From positions 1-64,000 of the forward strand of contig CAZNYW010000006.1 in the NCBI GenBank assembly GCA_964577375.1: a DNA stretch of 64,000 nucleotides, in the 5' to 3' direction. Shown here one piece after another: positions 17,532 to 25,571 of the stretch (its first letter is position 1; every line of letters starts with the position of its first letter). The notes under the pieces were generated by a model that had not been told where the DNA came from, ran no database searches, and saw only the letters and a program-made list of their open reading frames with translations. The stretch comes from DATKUC01 sp964577375. Its GTDB lineage: Bacteria > Spirochaetota > Spirochaetia > DSM-27196 > DATKUC01. The position numbers and the translations under genes are program-made.

Positions 17532-17624
17532 TCCTGTTCCTCCCTTCCTATATATTAATCATGTAGTCATATTAGTACTGGTCGGCGGGCAATTCTTGGA
17601 AAAACGCGAAGGGAGGCGACCATT
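17532..17624. promoter_or_regulatory. AT-rich divergent control region
   Basis: The 93-nt spacer between the AHSA1 and AraC genes holds an AT-rich block (about 17549-17578) that stands out from the GC-rich surroundings. It must carry both promoters. I found no convincing -35/-10 pair. Confidence 0.35.
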
Positions 17625-18467
17625 GTGGCGGTAGAGCGGGACGACGACGCTCAGGGTATTCTCGATCCCGAGGAGTTTGCGCGACACGTAACGCTGAGGC
17701 GGTACTTGCCGTCGAAACTGCTCGAGGACTTCGTGGAGTTCTACTGGGTCGTGGCCTGGGACCTTCCCGCCAGTCGGAGGTTCGTGTCGGAGAACCTGCC
17801 CCATCCGAGCGTGCACATCGTCTTCGAACCGGACCGGAGCTACCTCCAGGGGGTGGTCACGTCGCGCTTCGTCCATACCGCCTCGGGCAGCGCCCGAGTA
17901 TTCAGCGTCAAATTTCTGCCCGGAATGGCATTTCCGTTAGTCGGCAGGCCGCTTTCCACCTTCACGGACATGCAGCTCGACCTCGAGGAGGCGTTCGGCC
18001 CGAGCGGGGGCCGCTTCGCCACACTCGTCGCGGCGGCTCCCGATGTCGACGCCCGGATTGCCGCCGTCGAAGACTTTTTCCGCGATCGCGTCGGCCCGGC
18101 CGGCAGCAGCAGAACGCATCGCAGCGGAATCGATTCCTGCCTTCGCGCGCGCTCCGTAGTCGAATGGATACATTCGAATCGCGCGGTTACGACCGTCCGC
18201 TCGGTTGAGAAGCAGTTCGGCGTGAGTACGCGATCGCTCCAGGCGTCTTTCAGGAGATACGTAGGCGTGGGACCCAAGTGGGTCATACGCCGCTACCGGA
18301 TGCTCGAGGCGGTCGAGTCGCTCTACTCCTCACCGCCGGGAACGCAGCGCAGCGACCTGGCCGCGCTCGCTCTCGATCTGGGATACACCGATCAGTCGCA
18401 TTTCACCAACGACTTTCACACGATGACCGGAAGGACACCGGGCAGCTACTCGAGAAGCAGCCGTTGA
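17625..18467 (+). CDS. AraC family transcriptional regulator
   Basis: 280 aa. The N-terminal DUF6597-type sensor has YLPSKLLEDFVEFYWVVAWD; the C-terminal double HTH has VEKQFGVSTRSLQASFRRYVGVGPKWVIR and LALDLGYTDQSHFTNDF. GGGAGG lies 8 nt before the GTG start. It probably controls the divergent AHSA1 gene. Its last 22 bases overlap the end of the ABC-F gene. Confidence 0.92.
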   Translation: MAVERDDDAQGILDPEEFARHVTLRRYLPSKLLEDFVEFYWVVAWDLPASRRFVSENLPHPSVHIVFEPDRSYLQGVVTSRFVHTASGSARVFSVKFLPGMAFPLVGRPLSTFTDMQLDLEEAFGPSGGRFATLVAAAPDVDARIAAVEDFFRDRVGPAGSSRTHRSGIDSCLRARSVVEWIHSNRAVTTVRSVEKQFGVSTRSLQASFRRYVGVGPKWVIRRYRMLEAVESLYSSPPGTQRSDLAALALDLGYTDQSHFTNDFHTMTGRTPGSYSRSSR

Positions 18468-19951
18468 CATCCCGGAGACTCCGGGTCCTCCACGATCCGC
18501 CATTCGGTCCGGGCGAGCTCGTCTGCCAGCCGGCGGTCGTGGGTTACGAAGAGCATTCCACCACCGTACGCTCGAAGCGCCTCGGTCAGCGCCAGAATCG
18601 ACGGAAGATCCATGTGATTGGTCGGCTCATCCATGACGATCAGGGGCGAACGTTCGGCAATCCCGAAAGCCAGGAGCAGTTTCCTCGCTTCGCCGGGACT
18701 CGGCGTCGTGGAGGCGAGAAGCCGTGAAGGATCACTGCCGAGTCTGCTCACCGTCGAGAGAACGGCGCCGCGATCCCGCTCCGCGCACTTCCGCAGACGG
18801 TCGAGAAGCTGCTCGGCGTCACGTCGCGGTATCTCCTGCGGCAGACTGGTCACCGGCACCGGATCGAGGTGCGCGAGAATGTGGCGAACGAGCGTCGACT
18901 TCCCGCTGCCGTTCGGACCGGTGATGACTATCCGGGCATCGGCCTCCATTTCGAGCTCCGGGATCGAAAGTGATCTGGATTCACCGAGTGGAATCTGCGC
19001 CGGTCCGCATCGAAACAGGAAGTCGCCCGCGACGGGATCTCCCCCGATCGTGACCCCGTTCTTTCGTATGCCGGTCACCTGTATCGAATTGAGTTCCCGT
19101 TCGACCAGCTCCCTCTTCGCATCCGTCTGCCGAAGCATTTTCCCGCCTACCGCATCCTTCCCGGTTAGCCGGGCGAGATCTCTCCTCGCGCGCGCGTCAT
19201 GGTCTTTCCTGGCGAGGCCTCGCTTCGACCGGCGCGAATCGGCGGACGCGGCGATTCCACGGAGCGCTGTACGCTGCCGGTCTATTCTCGAGAGCTCCTT
19301 CTCAAGTGAACGACGTGCATTAACGGCGCTTTCCCGTTCACGCTCCGCCTCCGAGATCCCCGACGACACCCCGCCGGGTCTCAAGGTGACGGTTCCATTG
19401 TCTATGAAGAGCGTGCGATTGCAGAGCGCGTCCAGCAGGCTGCGGTCATGGCTGATGATTACGCCGATTCCGGAATAGAGACGAAGAGCTCGCGCAAGCG
19501 CCTCGACCGCGGAACTATCCAGGTGGTTCGTCGGTTCATCGAGTACGAGCATTTCCGGCGCGAGATAGAGAACCCCCGCAAGCTGCCCCCGCCGGCGTTC
19601 TCCGTGACTGAGTGTATCCCAGCGGTAGGGCCAGTCATACTCGACCGCGAAGGCGTCAATGATCCGGTAGGCGCGCTCGCCCGGGTCGGCGAGAAGCTCG
19701 AGAAGCTCATCCGGCGACCGTTCAGTCGACTGGCCGGCAGCGATTCTGCTCGACGGTGCGGTTATTGTACCGAGATCGGGAGTGACTGCCCCGAGAAGCA
19801 ATCGCGCCAGCGTGCTCTTGCCTGCGCCGTTGGCTCCCACGATACCGGTCCAGCCTTCGGCGAGGGCAAAAGTCGCGCGGCGGATAACTGGTTCGGTGGA
19901 GGTGGGATACGAAAATGAAATGTTATTTGCTGTACAGAACGGTTTCTGCAA
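18446..19951 (-). CDS. ABC-F family ATPase (possible ribosome-protection factor)
   Basis: 501 aa with two ATPase domains and no membrane segment. Domain 1 has GANGAGKST and LSHGERRRGQLAG with LVLDEPTNHLD. Domain 2 has GPNGSGKST and LIVMDEPTNHMD; its signature is altered (SPGEARK). The linker has KDHDARARRDLARLTGKD, like antibiotic-resistance ABC-F proteins as I recall them. The start is TTG at 19951, 6 nt after a strong GGAGG; frame extensions upstream are unlikely. The leader carries an upstream ORF and an anti-Shine-Dalgarno element (see findings). Which drug, if any, is unknown. Confidence 0.88.
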   Translation of the reverse strand: MQKPFCTANNISFSYPTSTEPVIRRATFALAEGWTGIVGANGAGKSTLARLLLGAVTPDLGTITAPSSRIAAGQSTERSPDELLELLADPGERAYRIIDAFAVEYDWPYRWDTLSHGERRRGQLAGVLYLAPEMLVLDEPTNHLDSSAVEALARALRLYSGIGVIISHDRSLLDALCNRTLFIDNGTVTLRPGGVSSGISEAERERESAVNARRSLEKELSRIDRQRTALRGIAASADSRRSKRGLARKDHDARARRDLARLTGKDAVGGKMLRQTDAKRELVERELNSIQVTGIRKNGVTIGGDPVAGDFLFRCGPAQIPLGESRSLSIPELEMEADARIVITGPNGSGKSTLVRHILAHLDPVPVTSLPQEIPRRDAEQLLDRLRKCAERDRGAVLSTVSRLGSDPSRLLASTTPSPGEARKLLLAFGIAERSPLIVMDEPTNHMDLPSILALTEALRAYGGGMLFVTHDRRLADELARTEWRIVEDPESPGCQRLLLE

Positions 19952-20043
19952 GGTGGACCTCCCTTTAACGTGCCGATGTTGCCTGCAGGCTCTCGCCCGC
20001 ATCCCGGGGGATTCCCGCGGCACGTGATGCGTGCGACGAGACG

Positions 20044-20073
20044 GAAAGCATCGCCCGTTCGGGTCACGCTTTC
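20044..20073 (-). promoter_or_regulatory. Hairpin in the ABC-F leader
   Basis: GAAAGC pairs with GCTTTC (20044-20049 with 20068-20073), with an inner CCCG/CGGG pairing. There is no T run, so it is not a terminator. It lies between the leader ORF and the gene and would bring the anti-SD and SD closer together. Confidence 0.5.
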
Positions 20074-20079
20074 CTGGTG

Positions 20080-20097
20080 TCAGGAGGTCCTTTTCAT
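20080..20097 (-). CDS. Leader peptide MKRTS upstream of the ABC-F gene
   Basis: ATG AAA AGG ACC TCC TGA, read from 20097 to 20080. The ATG lies exactly 6 nt after the TACTTT box, like leaderless genes in this window. Bases of codons 3-5 (GGACCUCC in RNA, 20090-20083) are perfectly complementary to GGAGGUCC (19962-19955), which contains the Shine-Dalgarno of the ABC-F gene. A ribosome held here would free that site. Confidence 0.45.
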   Translation of the reverse strand: MKRTS

Positions 20098-20103
20098 ACG
20101 GTC

Positions 20104-20132
20104 AAAGTAGCACGGCGCGCGCACGGGTGCAA
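20104..20132 (-). promoter_or_regulatory. Promoter of the ABC-F leader
   Basis: Minus strand TTGCAC (20132-20127), 17 nt, TACTTT (20109-20104) preceded by TGC (extended -10). The boxes are individually weak but the spacing is ideal. Confidence 0.45.
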
Positions 20133-20165
20133 GACCGGGGAGAACCGGCCCGCGCGGAGAGGAGA

Positions 20166-21110
20166 TCAGATGCCGATCAGCGAGGTGACAACGAATACGC
20201 CGGCCGAAGCAATCGTGCCCACCGAGAGAGTGTTGGTGACATAACGCATGTTATCGCGGTCCTCCTGCTGCATGAAGAGCGGAATGACGAAGGGAGGCGG
20301 CAGGATGAACATGGTGAGAACTGCCCTCTCATACATCGGAGGCAGGTGAAGTACCCGGGTAATGAGAAAGGCATTCAGTCCAATGGCGATGAGCACCAGA
20401 AGAACGGTTCTTATGGCAATAGTCGCAAGAGGAAAGCCGATGGAGCTCCGATCAATCTCGAGCTCATAGCCGATAACCACACAGATCAGCGGCATCGTCA
20501 GACCTCCGACGATAGAAATCAGCGAGTCGACTGCGTGGTAGAGAGCGCTTTGCTGAAGCATGGTCGCGGATTTGACCACGCCGAAGAGCAGCCCGGCCGC
20601 GATGGCTATGATCACCGGGGAAGTTACGAGCCTTCGAACGAGCTCGAGGGGGCTGGGCTTCTCGCCGCGAAGCGATATCAGAATCGACATCAGCACAAAG
20701 AAGACGAAGGTCACCTGTCCGAGATCGACGAGCGCAAGGTAGGGAACGTTTTCTACCCCGTAGACCGCGATGAAGATGGCGTAGCCGACCATTCCGGTTT
20801 CGAAACCGCCCATCAGCAGCGCGAAGTAGGGGCTCCTGATGCCGAGAAGTCTCCCGATAATTCGCCCCGCGAGCACCATGAGGACGCAGATGGAGAACAC
20901 GGCGACCACCACCAGCAGAAGCTGCGGCTCGAGCGCGAGCGAGGAAAAGGCGCGGAAAAGCAGCGCCGGTAGCGCGAGATTCACCACCACCTTTTTCAGA
21001 GCCGCCACCGACCCAGCTTCGAAGAATCGCATTCTGCGGAGAATATATCCGAGAATAAAGAGCGCGATGACCGGAAAGAGATTGAGCAGTATCTGAGATG
21101 CGTCTTCCAT
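20166..21110 (-). CDS. AEC (auxin efflux carrier) family transporter
   Basis: A 314-aa inner-membrane protein with about ten helices and the family layout: NLFPVIALFILGYILRRMRFF at the start, VVNLALPALLF, then GGFETGMVGYAIF near 100 and the second repeat after about 160. AEC carriers move small organic acids; the substrate cannot be told. It starts 17 nt after the ICMT-SRPBCC gene and is probably in its operon. No clear ribosome site is seen. Confidence 0.9.
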   Translation of the reverse strand: MEDASQILLNLFPVIALFILGYILRRMRFFEAGSVAALKKVVVNLALPALLFRAFSSLALEPQLLLVVVAVFSICVLMVLAGRIIGRLLGIRSPYFALLMGGFETGMVGYAIFIAVYGVENVPYLALVDLGQVTFVFFVLMSILISLRGEKPSPLELVRRLVTSPVIIAIAAGLLFGVVKSATMLQQSALYHAVDSLISIVGGLTMPLICVVIGYELEIDRSSIGFPLATIAIRTVLLVLIAIGLNAFLITRVLHLPPMYERAVLTMFILPPPFVIPLFMQQEDRDNMRYVTNTLSVGTIASAGVFVVTSLIGI

Positions 21111-21127
21111 ATTATTACACGGTACCG

Positions 21128-22276
21128 CTACATCCGCTCCGCTCGCACTTTGACGCCGTAGAGCATCGCAGGCTGCTGCAGCATGGCTCCTCCTATGTCG
21201 TTGAAAAAATAGATCCAGAAGTTCTGAAAGAAGCCGCCGGACATCCTGGTCCTGTAGCGAACCATGAGCCTGGTCGACTGTCCTGACGGAAGAAGGTAGA
21301 ACGACCAGACTGCTTTCATGTATCCGGGATCCGATTCCGAAATTCCCGGCGCGGGACTGCTTGCCATGGTGAACTGCCTTTCGGGCTCGAGTGAGACTAG
21401 TTCAAAAGACAGCGCGGGAGCTATGCTGATGGAATCGCCCACCTTGAGCCCCTGCAGCTCCGGGTGGATGCGGCTGGAAGATCCGTTCCCGTCTATGAAG
21501 TAGTCGGGCGCCGCCATTCTGTTGATGGCGTCGACGTTGTACCAGCCGGCTCGGCGGTAGCCAACCTGTACGAGCCAGGGCCAGATCCTGTCCGGTGGCG
21601 CTTTGATCGAGATTGCCTGCGTATAGCTCTGTTCCGGTGACGGCGCAAGCTCGTCGCCGGGAAGGACCATGGCTCTTTCTGCCCCGTTCGTTCCCAGCTG
21701 ACGAACAAGAGGAACGGCAACGAAGACCGTCACAAGGACCACATAGACAATCGTCGCAGCAACGCCGGAGACGCCGGAGAGATAACGGCGCAGTCCGACG
21801 GGCCGCAAGCGCGGGAACGGAACTAGCGAACGGGTGCGGGAGCGGTAGTCTGCGTACCGGTCACCAAACTCCTCAGCAAGCTGCGCCTCCTCCCGCCGCG
21901 CACCTGCAATCGATGCAGCGACGAAGACAGCGTCGACCGCAAGAAAGTACCAGGAGTCGGCCAGAAAGGCGATCACCGGGAGCACGAACCAGATCCACGC
22001 GGCGAAAATGGGGTGCCGGCAGAGACCAAACGCTCCGCGAGTCGCGAGCGCTTTCTTCCTCCATGCACGAACGAGCTCGAACCCCGCCGACGCCCAGAAG
22101 GGCACCGCAAGCGCGACCAGGATGACCGCCGCCCAGATGAAAAGACCGTGGAACCGCAATGTGAAGCTCCCGACTCCGGGAAAGAGCATCTGCGCTCCGA
22201 CGGCGGCGGCAAGGGCCGGGCCGACGACGGTAAGGAGGCGTGGCGCATCGCCCATGAGTGTACGCTCTTTTTCCAT
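21128..22276 (-). CDS. Fusion of ICMT-like membrane domain and SRPBCC domain
   Basis: 382 aa. The N-terminal half has several membrane helices and an isoprenylcysteine-methyltransferase-like C-lobe (GAFGLCRHPIFAAWIWF, later EEFGDRYADYRSRTRSLVP). After a further helix comes a soluble START/SRPBCC-like domain (SIKAPPDRIWPWLVQVGYRRAGWYNVD to the C-terminus). The combination suggests modification of a bound lipid or polyketide, which is inference. The ATG at 22276 follows GGGGAG at 7-8 nt. A further upstream frame is open but has no ribosome site. Confidence 0.72.
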   Translation of the reverse strand: MEKERTLMGDAPRLLTVVGPALAAAVGAQMLFPGVGSFTLRFHGLFIWAAVILVALAVPFWASAGFELVRAWRKKALATRGAFGLCRHPIFAAWIWFVLPVIAFLADSWYFLAVDAVFVAASIAGARREEAQLAEEFGDRYADYRSRTRSLVPFPRLRPVGLRRYLSGVSGVAATIVYVVLVTVFVAVPLVRQLGTNGAERAMVLPGDELAPSPEQSYTQAISIKAPPDRIWPWLVQVGYRRAGWYNVDAINRMAAPDYFIDGNGSSSRIHPELQGLKVGDSISIAPALSFELVSLEPERQFTMASSPAPGISESDPGYMKAVWSFYLLPSGQSTRLMVRYRTRMSGGFFQNFWIYFFNDIGGAMLQQPAMLYGVKVRAERM

Positions 22277-22452
22277 GTGAACACTCCCCATCTCCGCGTC
22301 CGGCATGCAGGATCCGGGCGGCGAGATGTGTGCAATTCCACTGTTCCTGTTGAGAAGTGACGGCACGCAATCCGCGCGCCCGCCACAATTATAGGACGAG
22401 ACCGGAAGCCACGCAAGGCGGCCCGCTCCTGCCGGACACGGTTGGTTTTTCG

Positions 22453-22481
22453 TTGTCCAAATTGCCGTCATTCTATATCAT
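22453..22481 (+). promoter_or_regulatory. Promoter of the flavodiiron protein gene
   Basis: TTGTCC (22453-22458), 17 nt, TATCAT (22476-22481). The leader of about 11 nt still contains GAGGT. Confidence 0.6.
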
Positions 22482-22498
22482 AAATACGAGGTACACGA

Positions 22499-23701
22499 AT
22501 GATAACCAGACAGATTGCCGAAGGTATCCATGCACTATCGGTCGACGATCACACGACCCCGCTGTTCGAAGGGCTATGGCCGGTCCAGCCAGGCGGCGTC
22601 ACCTACAATTCCTACCTGGTTACCGACGAAAAGAAAGCCATCATAGACCTCACCCGTGAGTTCAAGGCGGAAACGCTTCTCGATTCGGTCTCATCCCTCA
22701 CCGATCTCTCGAAGATAGACTACGTGGTCGTGAACCACATGGAGCCGGATCACACGGGAGCGCTGCGGACGCTGCTTCGGATCGCCCCCAATGTGCAGAT
22801 TCTGTGCACGTCGGCCGCGACCTCGATGCTCGACTCCTACTACGGCGTCACCTCCAACATCCACGAGGTGACCGACGGTGAAAAGGTCAAGCTCGGGAAG
22901 AGGACCCTCTCCTTCCATCACACGCCGCTGGTCCACTGGCCTGAGACGATGGTCACCTTCGAGGAGAGCAGCGGCACGCTCTTTTCCGGAGATATCTTCG
23001 GCTCCTACGGTGCGATGCCGGAACAGGTGTATGACGACGATCTCAAGGACTCAGACGGCTACCTGAAGGAATCACTTCGGTACTACACCAACATCCTCTC
23101 GAAGTTTTCGCCGCAGGTTGAACGTGCGGTTCAGACCGTGAAGAGGCTTTCGCCAAAGACGGTTGCTCCCTCTCACGGGTTGATCTGGCGCAAGGAGCCT
23201 GGCCGTATAGTCGACCTGTACGCGCGCTGGGCCTCCTTTGCCACCACCGGCGGGGAGGCGGGTGTTACTCTCATCTACGCTTCGATGTACGGCAATACCG
23301 CGCAGGCGATGAACTCCGTCGTCCGGGGGCTGCAGGAGTCCTCGGTACCGGTCAATGTGTTCAATGTAAACGAGACACACCTGAGCTACATCCTGCCGTC
23401 GCTCTACGCGAACCGGGGGGTGATCATCGGCTCTCCTACCTACGAGGGAAACATATTTCCGGTGATCCGGCACGTGCTGTCCGATGTCGGCGCGAAGCGC
23501 TACTTCGACAAGCAGGCCGCCTTCTTCGGTAGCTGGTCATGGTCGAGCGGCGCGCTGCGTGAGGTCACGGCGCTGGTCAAGCCCTACCGGTGGGAGGTCA
23601 CCGACGCGCTGGAGTTCGAAGGGGCCGCGAAGGATAGCGTGGTCAAGCAGGCGTACGACCTTGGTGTCTCATTCGGCAAACGCATCAAATCGGGCAAGTA
23701 G
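22499..23701 (+). CDS. Flavodiiron protein (A-type flavoprotein)
   Basis: 400 aa. The N-terminal metallo-beta-lactamase domain carries the di-iron site (HMEPDH near residue 81, then H in LVHWPET and D in LFSGDIFGSYG). The C-terminal flavodoxin domain starts near 255 (LIYASMYGNTAQAM, then GSPTYEGNIFP). Such proteins reduce O2 or NO to harmless products in anaerobes and microaerophiles. GAGGT precedes the ATG. No rubredoxin gene is adjacent. It fits the other redox-defence genes in the window (hslO, osmC, grx). Confidence 0.93.
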   Translation: MITRQIAEGIHALSVDDHTTPLFEGLWPVQPGGVTYNSYLVTDEKKAIIDLTREFKAETLLDSVSSLTDLSKIDYVVVNHMEPDHTGALRTLLRIAPNVQILCTSAATSMLDSYYGVTSNIHEVTDGEKVKLGKRTLSFHHTPLVHWPETMVTFEESSGTLFSGDIFGSYGAMPEQVYDDDLKDSDGYLKESLRYYTNILSKFSPQVERAVQTVKRLSPKTVAPSHGLIWRKEPGRIVDLYARWASFATTGGEAGVTLIYASMYGNTAQAMNSVVRGLQESSVPVNVFNVNETHLSYILPSLYANRGVIIGSPTYEGNIFPVIRHVLSDVGAKRYFDKQAAFFGSWSWSSGALREVTALVKPYRWEVTDALEFEGAAKDSVVKQAYDLGVSFGKRIKSGK

Positions 23702-24032
23702 GATCGCCGCTGCGGCGAAGCCGGCGGCCGCCGTTCTTGCGGCCGCGCTGCTCGTTATGAGCTGCACAACGACCATCACCGGCCGGGTATCCGTCAAGGG
23801 GAACGAGCCCCACACCTACCTGGCGATCGAAACCGGCAGTCACGGCGACCTCGAAATCGTCGGTCCCTTCGCCGAACGGATCCGCAGCCTCTACCAGGGA
23901 CAAACCATCAGCGTCGAGGGCACCCTTCTCGGCAAAGGCTCAGGCCCCGGTTTTCCGCCGAAACTGCGAGTCGAACGGATCGTCGCTTCTCAGCCGTTAG
24001 AACGAGACTCCGATCGCCAGATTCAGTTCTGA
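23661..24032 (+). CDS. Small lipoprotein of unknown function
   Basis: About 123 aa. The signal peptide KPAAAVLAAALLVMSC ends in a lipobox Cys. The mature part (TGRVSVKGNEPHTYLAIETG to the C-terminus) looks like a small beta-barrel/OB-like fold. The only starts before the signal peptide are TTG at 23661 and GTG at 23664, both inside the end of the flavodiiron gene, so translation is probably coupled. The 3' end overlaps the convergent OMP gene by 36 bases. Confidence 0.6.
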   Translation: MVSHSANASNRASRIAAAAKPAAAVLAAALLVMSCTTTITGRVSVKGNEPHTYLAIETGSHGDLEIVGPFAERIRSLYQGQTISVEGTLLGKGSGPGFPPKLRVERIVASQPLERDSDRQIQF

Positions 24033-24590
24033 TACAACCCAGCCCCATTGGGCGCTTTCTAGTTGGCCGGGAGGGAAATCTATTCCATATCCGAAGCCAA
24101 ACTCTGCGACCGCGAAAAACGGACGGAAATCCCATCGGTATCCGATAAGCGGAAGTGCGCCAAGCGTCACCATTTCGATGCCGACCAAACGGTGGAGAAC
24201 ACCATCGTAATACTCTTCATTCGAAAACGGGGGCGAATAGCTAGCTGCCGCGTACAGACCGAGATAGAACCCCTGCACGATGAAAAGGTTCACGCCTGCC
24301 TGGCTCGCGAGCCCGTAGTATCCAACTGTGTAGCCAAAGGGCGTGAGGCCCTTGTGGCGCCACGGTACCGTGTCTATGCCGAAAGCCAGATACCCTTTGA
24401 TCGAAAGCTCGAGGCTGTTCGATACGAATCGGCGATAGCCGAGCTCTGCAACCCCGAACATTGGGCTGAAGACGTTCACGCTTACGCCATTGGGATGGTG
24501 CAGATGTCCATCTGATTCCTGCGCGAATCCGCTGGCTGCCGCGAATAGAAGTGATAGAAGCACGAGCGAGACCCTGCCCTTTACAGTCAT
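23997..24590 (-). CDS. Outer-membrane beta-barrel-like protein
   Basis: 197 aa. The signal peptide VSLVLLSLLFAAASGFAQ is followed by alternating aromatic and hydrophobic strands (GYTVGYYGLASQAGVNLFIV, FFAVAEFGFGYG), and the protein ends in Phe (AIGVSF), the usual barrel-assembly signal. The ATG at 24590 has GGAGG 6 nt upstream. Function unknown. Confidence 0.75.
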   Translation of the reverse strand: MTVKGRVSLVLLSLLFAAASGFAQESDGHLHHPNGVSVNVFSPMFGVAELGYRRFVSNSLELSIKGYLAFGIDTVPWRHKGLTPFGYTVGYYGLASQAGVNLFIVQGFYLGLYAAASYSPPFSNEEYYDGVLHRLVGIEMVTLGALPLIGYRWDFRPFFAVAEFGFGYGIDFPPGQLESAQWGWVVSELNLAIGVSF

Positions 24591-24716
24591 CCTGAGCCTC
24601 CGATCTTTGTGTATGCGTCTTTCGATATCTGTCCCGACGTTACGCGCGACGGACACAACAATTGTAGTTCAGTTCCCTCCACTTTGCACGGACCAGTTAT
24701 CTGCGCAACACAGCCA

Positions 24717-24725
24717 TGCTATAAT
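24717..24725 (+). promoter_or_regulatory. Extended -10 promoter of the racemase gene
   Basis: TGC-TATAAT, a perfect extended -10; TTATCT lies 17 nt further up as a weak -35. Confidence 0.6.
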
Positions 24726-24775
24726 TCCGTCCACAATCTCGTGATCGAAGACAGACGCGAACTGGGAGCAGGTAG

Positions 24776-25480
24776 GTGAGAAAGATCGGCATTATCGGCG
24801 GAATGAGCTGGGAATCCAGCCACGAATACTACCGGCAGATCAATCAGCTCGTCCAGGAGCGGCTCGGCGGCCTGAGCTCGGGACGGTGCATCATGGACTC
24901 GGTCGATTTTGGCCCGCTCGCGCTGCTCATGGAGGAGGAGAACTGGGGCGCCATTGCCGCGGTTCTCAGGGAGTCGGCACACGGGCTTGCCTCTGCGGGA
25001 GCGGAGCTCATAGTCATCGCAACCAACACGATGCATCTGCTTTACGACGAGGTCGCCGCGGCCGCCGGATTGCCGGTGATCCACATTGCCGACGCGACCG
25101 GCCAGGCCGTTCGAGAAGCCAGAGTAAAGACGCTCGGCCTGCTCGGTACCCGCTTCACGATGGAAAAAACGTTCTACGCCGACAGGCTGCGCGCGCGCTA
25201 CGATGTCGACGTGCTGACGCCCCCGGAGGAGGACCGCGGCGTTCTCAATCGCATCATCTTCGAGGAGCTGTGCCGCGGTAAATTCGATCCCGACTCGACG
25301 GAACGGATACGAGGGATGATCGGCGGGCTTGTCGAACGAGGTGCAGGAGGCATCGCGCTGGCGTGCACCGAGCTTCCGCTTGTCATCAAACAGCCGGACG
25401 TTGCCGTTCCGGTTTTCGACACGCTTTCGCTCCACTGCCGGGCAGCGGTCGACGCCTCCCTTTCGCCGGTGCCGGTCTGA
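24776..25480 (+). CDS. Aspartate/glutamate racemase family protein
   Basis: 234 aa. IGIIGGMSWESSHEYYR is the family N-terminus. The catalytic positions are Thr in ATNTMH (near 83) and Cys in LACTELPL (near 196), the Thr/Cys pair of the YgeA/RacD-like broad-specificity subgroup rather than the Cys/Cys pair of MurI. It probably racemises an amino acid whose identity is open. It starts with GTG after GGGAG. Confidence 0.87.
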   Translation: MRKIGIIGGMSWESSHEYYRQINQLVQERLGGLSSGRCIMDSVDFGPLALLMEEENWGAIAAVLRESAHGLASAGAELIVIATNTMHLLYDEVAAAAGLPVIHIADATGQAVREARVKTLGLLGTRFTMEKTFYADRLRARYDVDVLTPPEEDRGVLNRIIFEELCRGKFDPDSTERIRGMIGGLVERGAGGIALACTELPLVIKQPDVAVPVFDTLSLHCRAAVDASLSPVPV

Positions 25481-25501
25481 TCTATGCCGTCCCGAACGGT
25501 T

Positions 25502-25530
25502 TTGACGTTTTGGATGAAAACTCGTATACT
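25502..25530 (+). promoter_or_regulatory. Promoter of speD-speE
   Basis: TTGACG (25502-25507), 17 nt, TATACT (25525-25530), five of six matches in each box. Transcription starts near 25537. Confidence 0.8.
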
Positions 25531-25571
25531 TGGTGCTCACAATTCCGGTCACACAACGGGGATATTCTGAA

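Noticed and set aside
17539..17580. A clear AraC-type operator pair in the AT-rich spacer
   Set aside because: The short repeats there are not long or regular enough to call specific sites.
20044..20073. Terminator hairpin in the ABC-F leader (transcription attenuation)
   Set aside because: No T run follows on the minus strand; the sequence fits translational control better.
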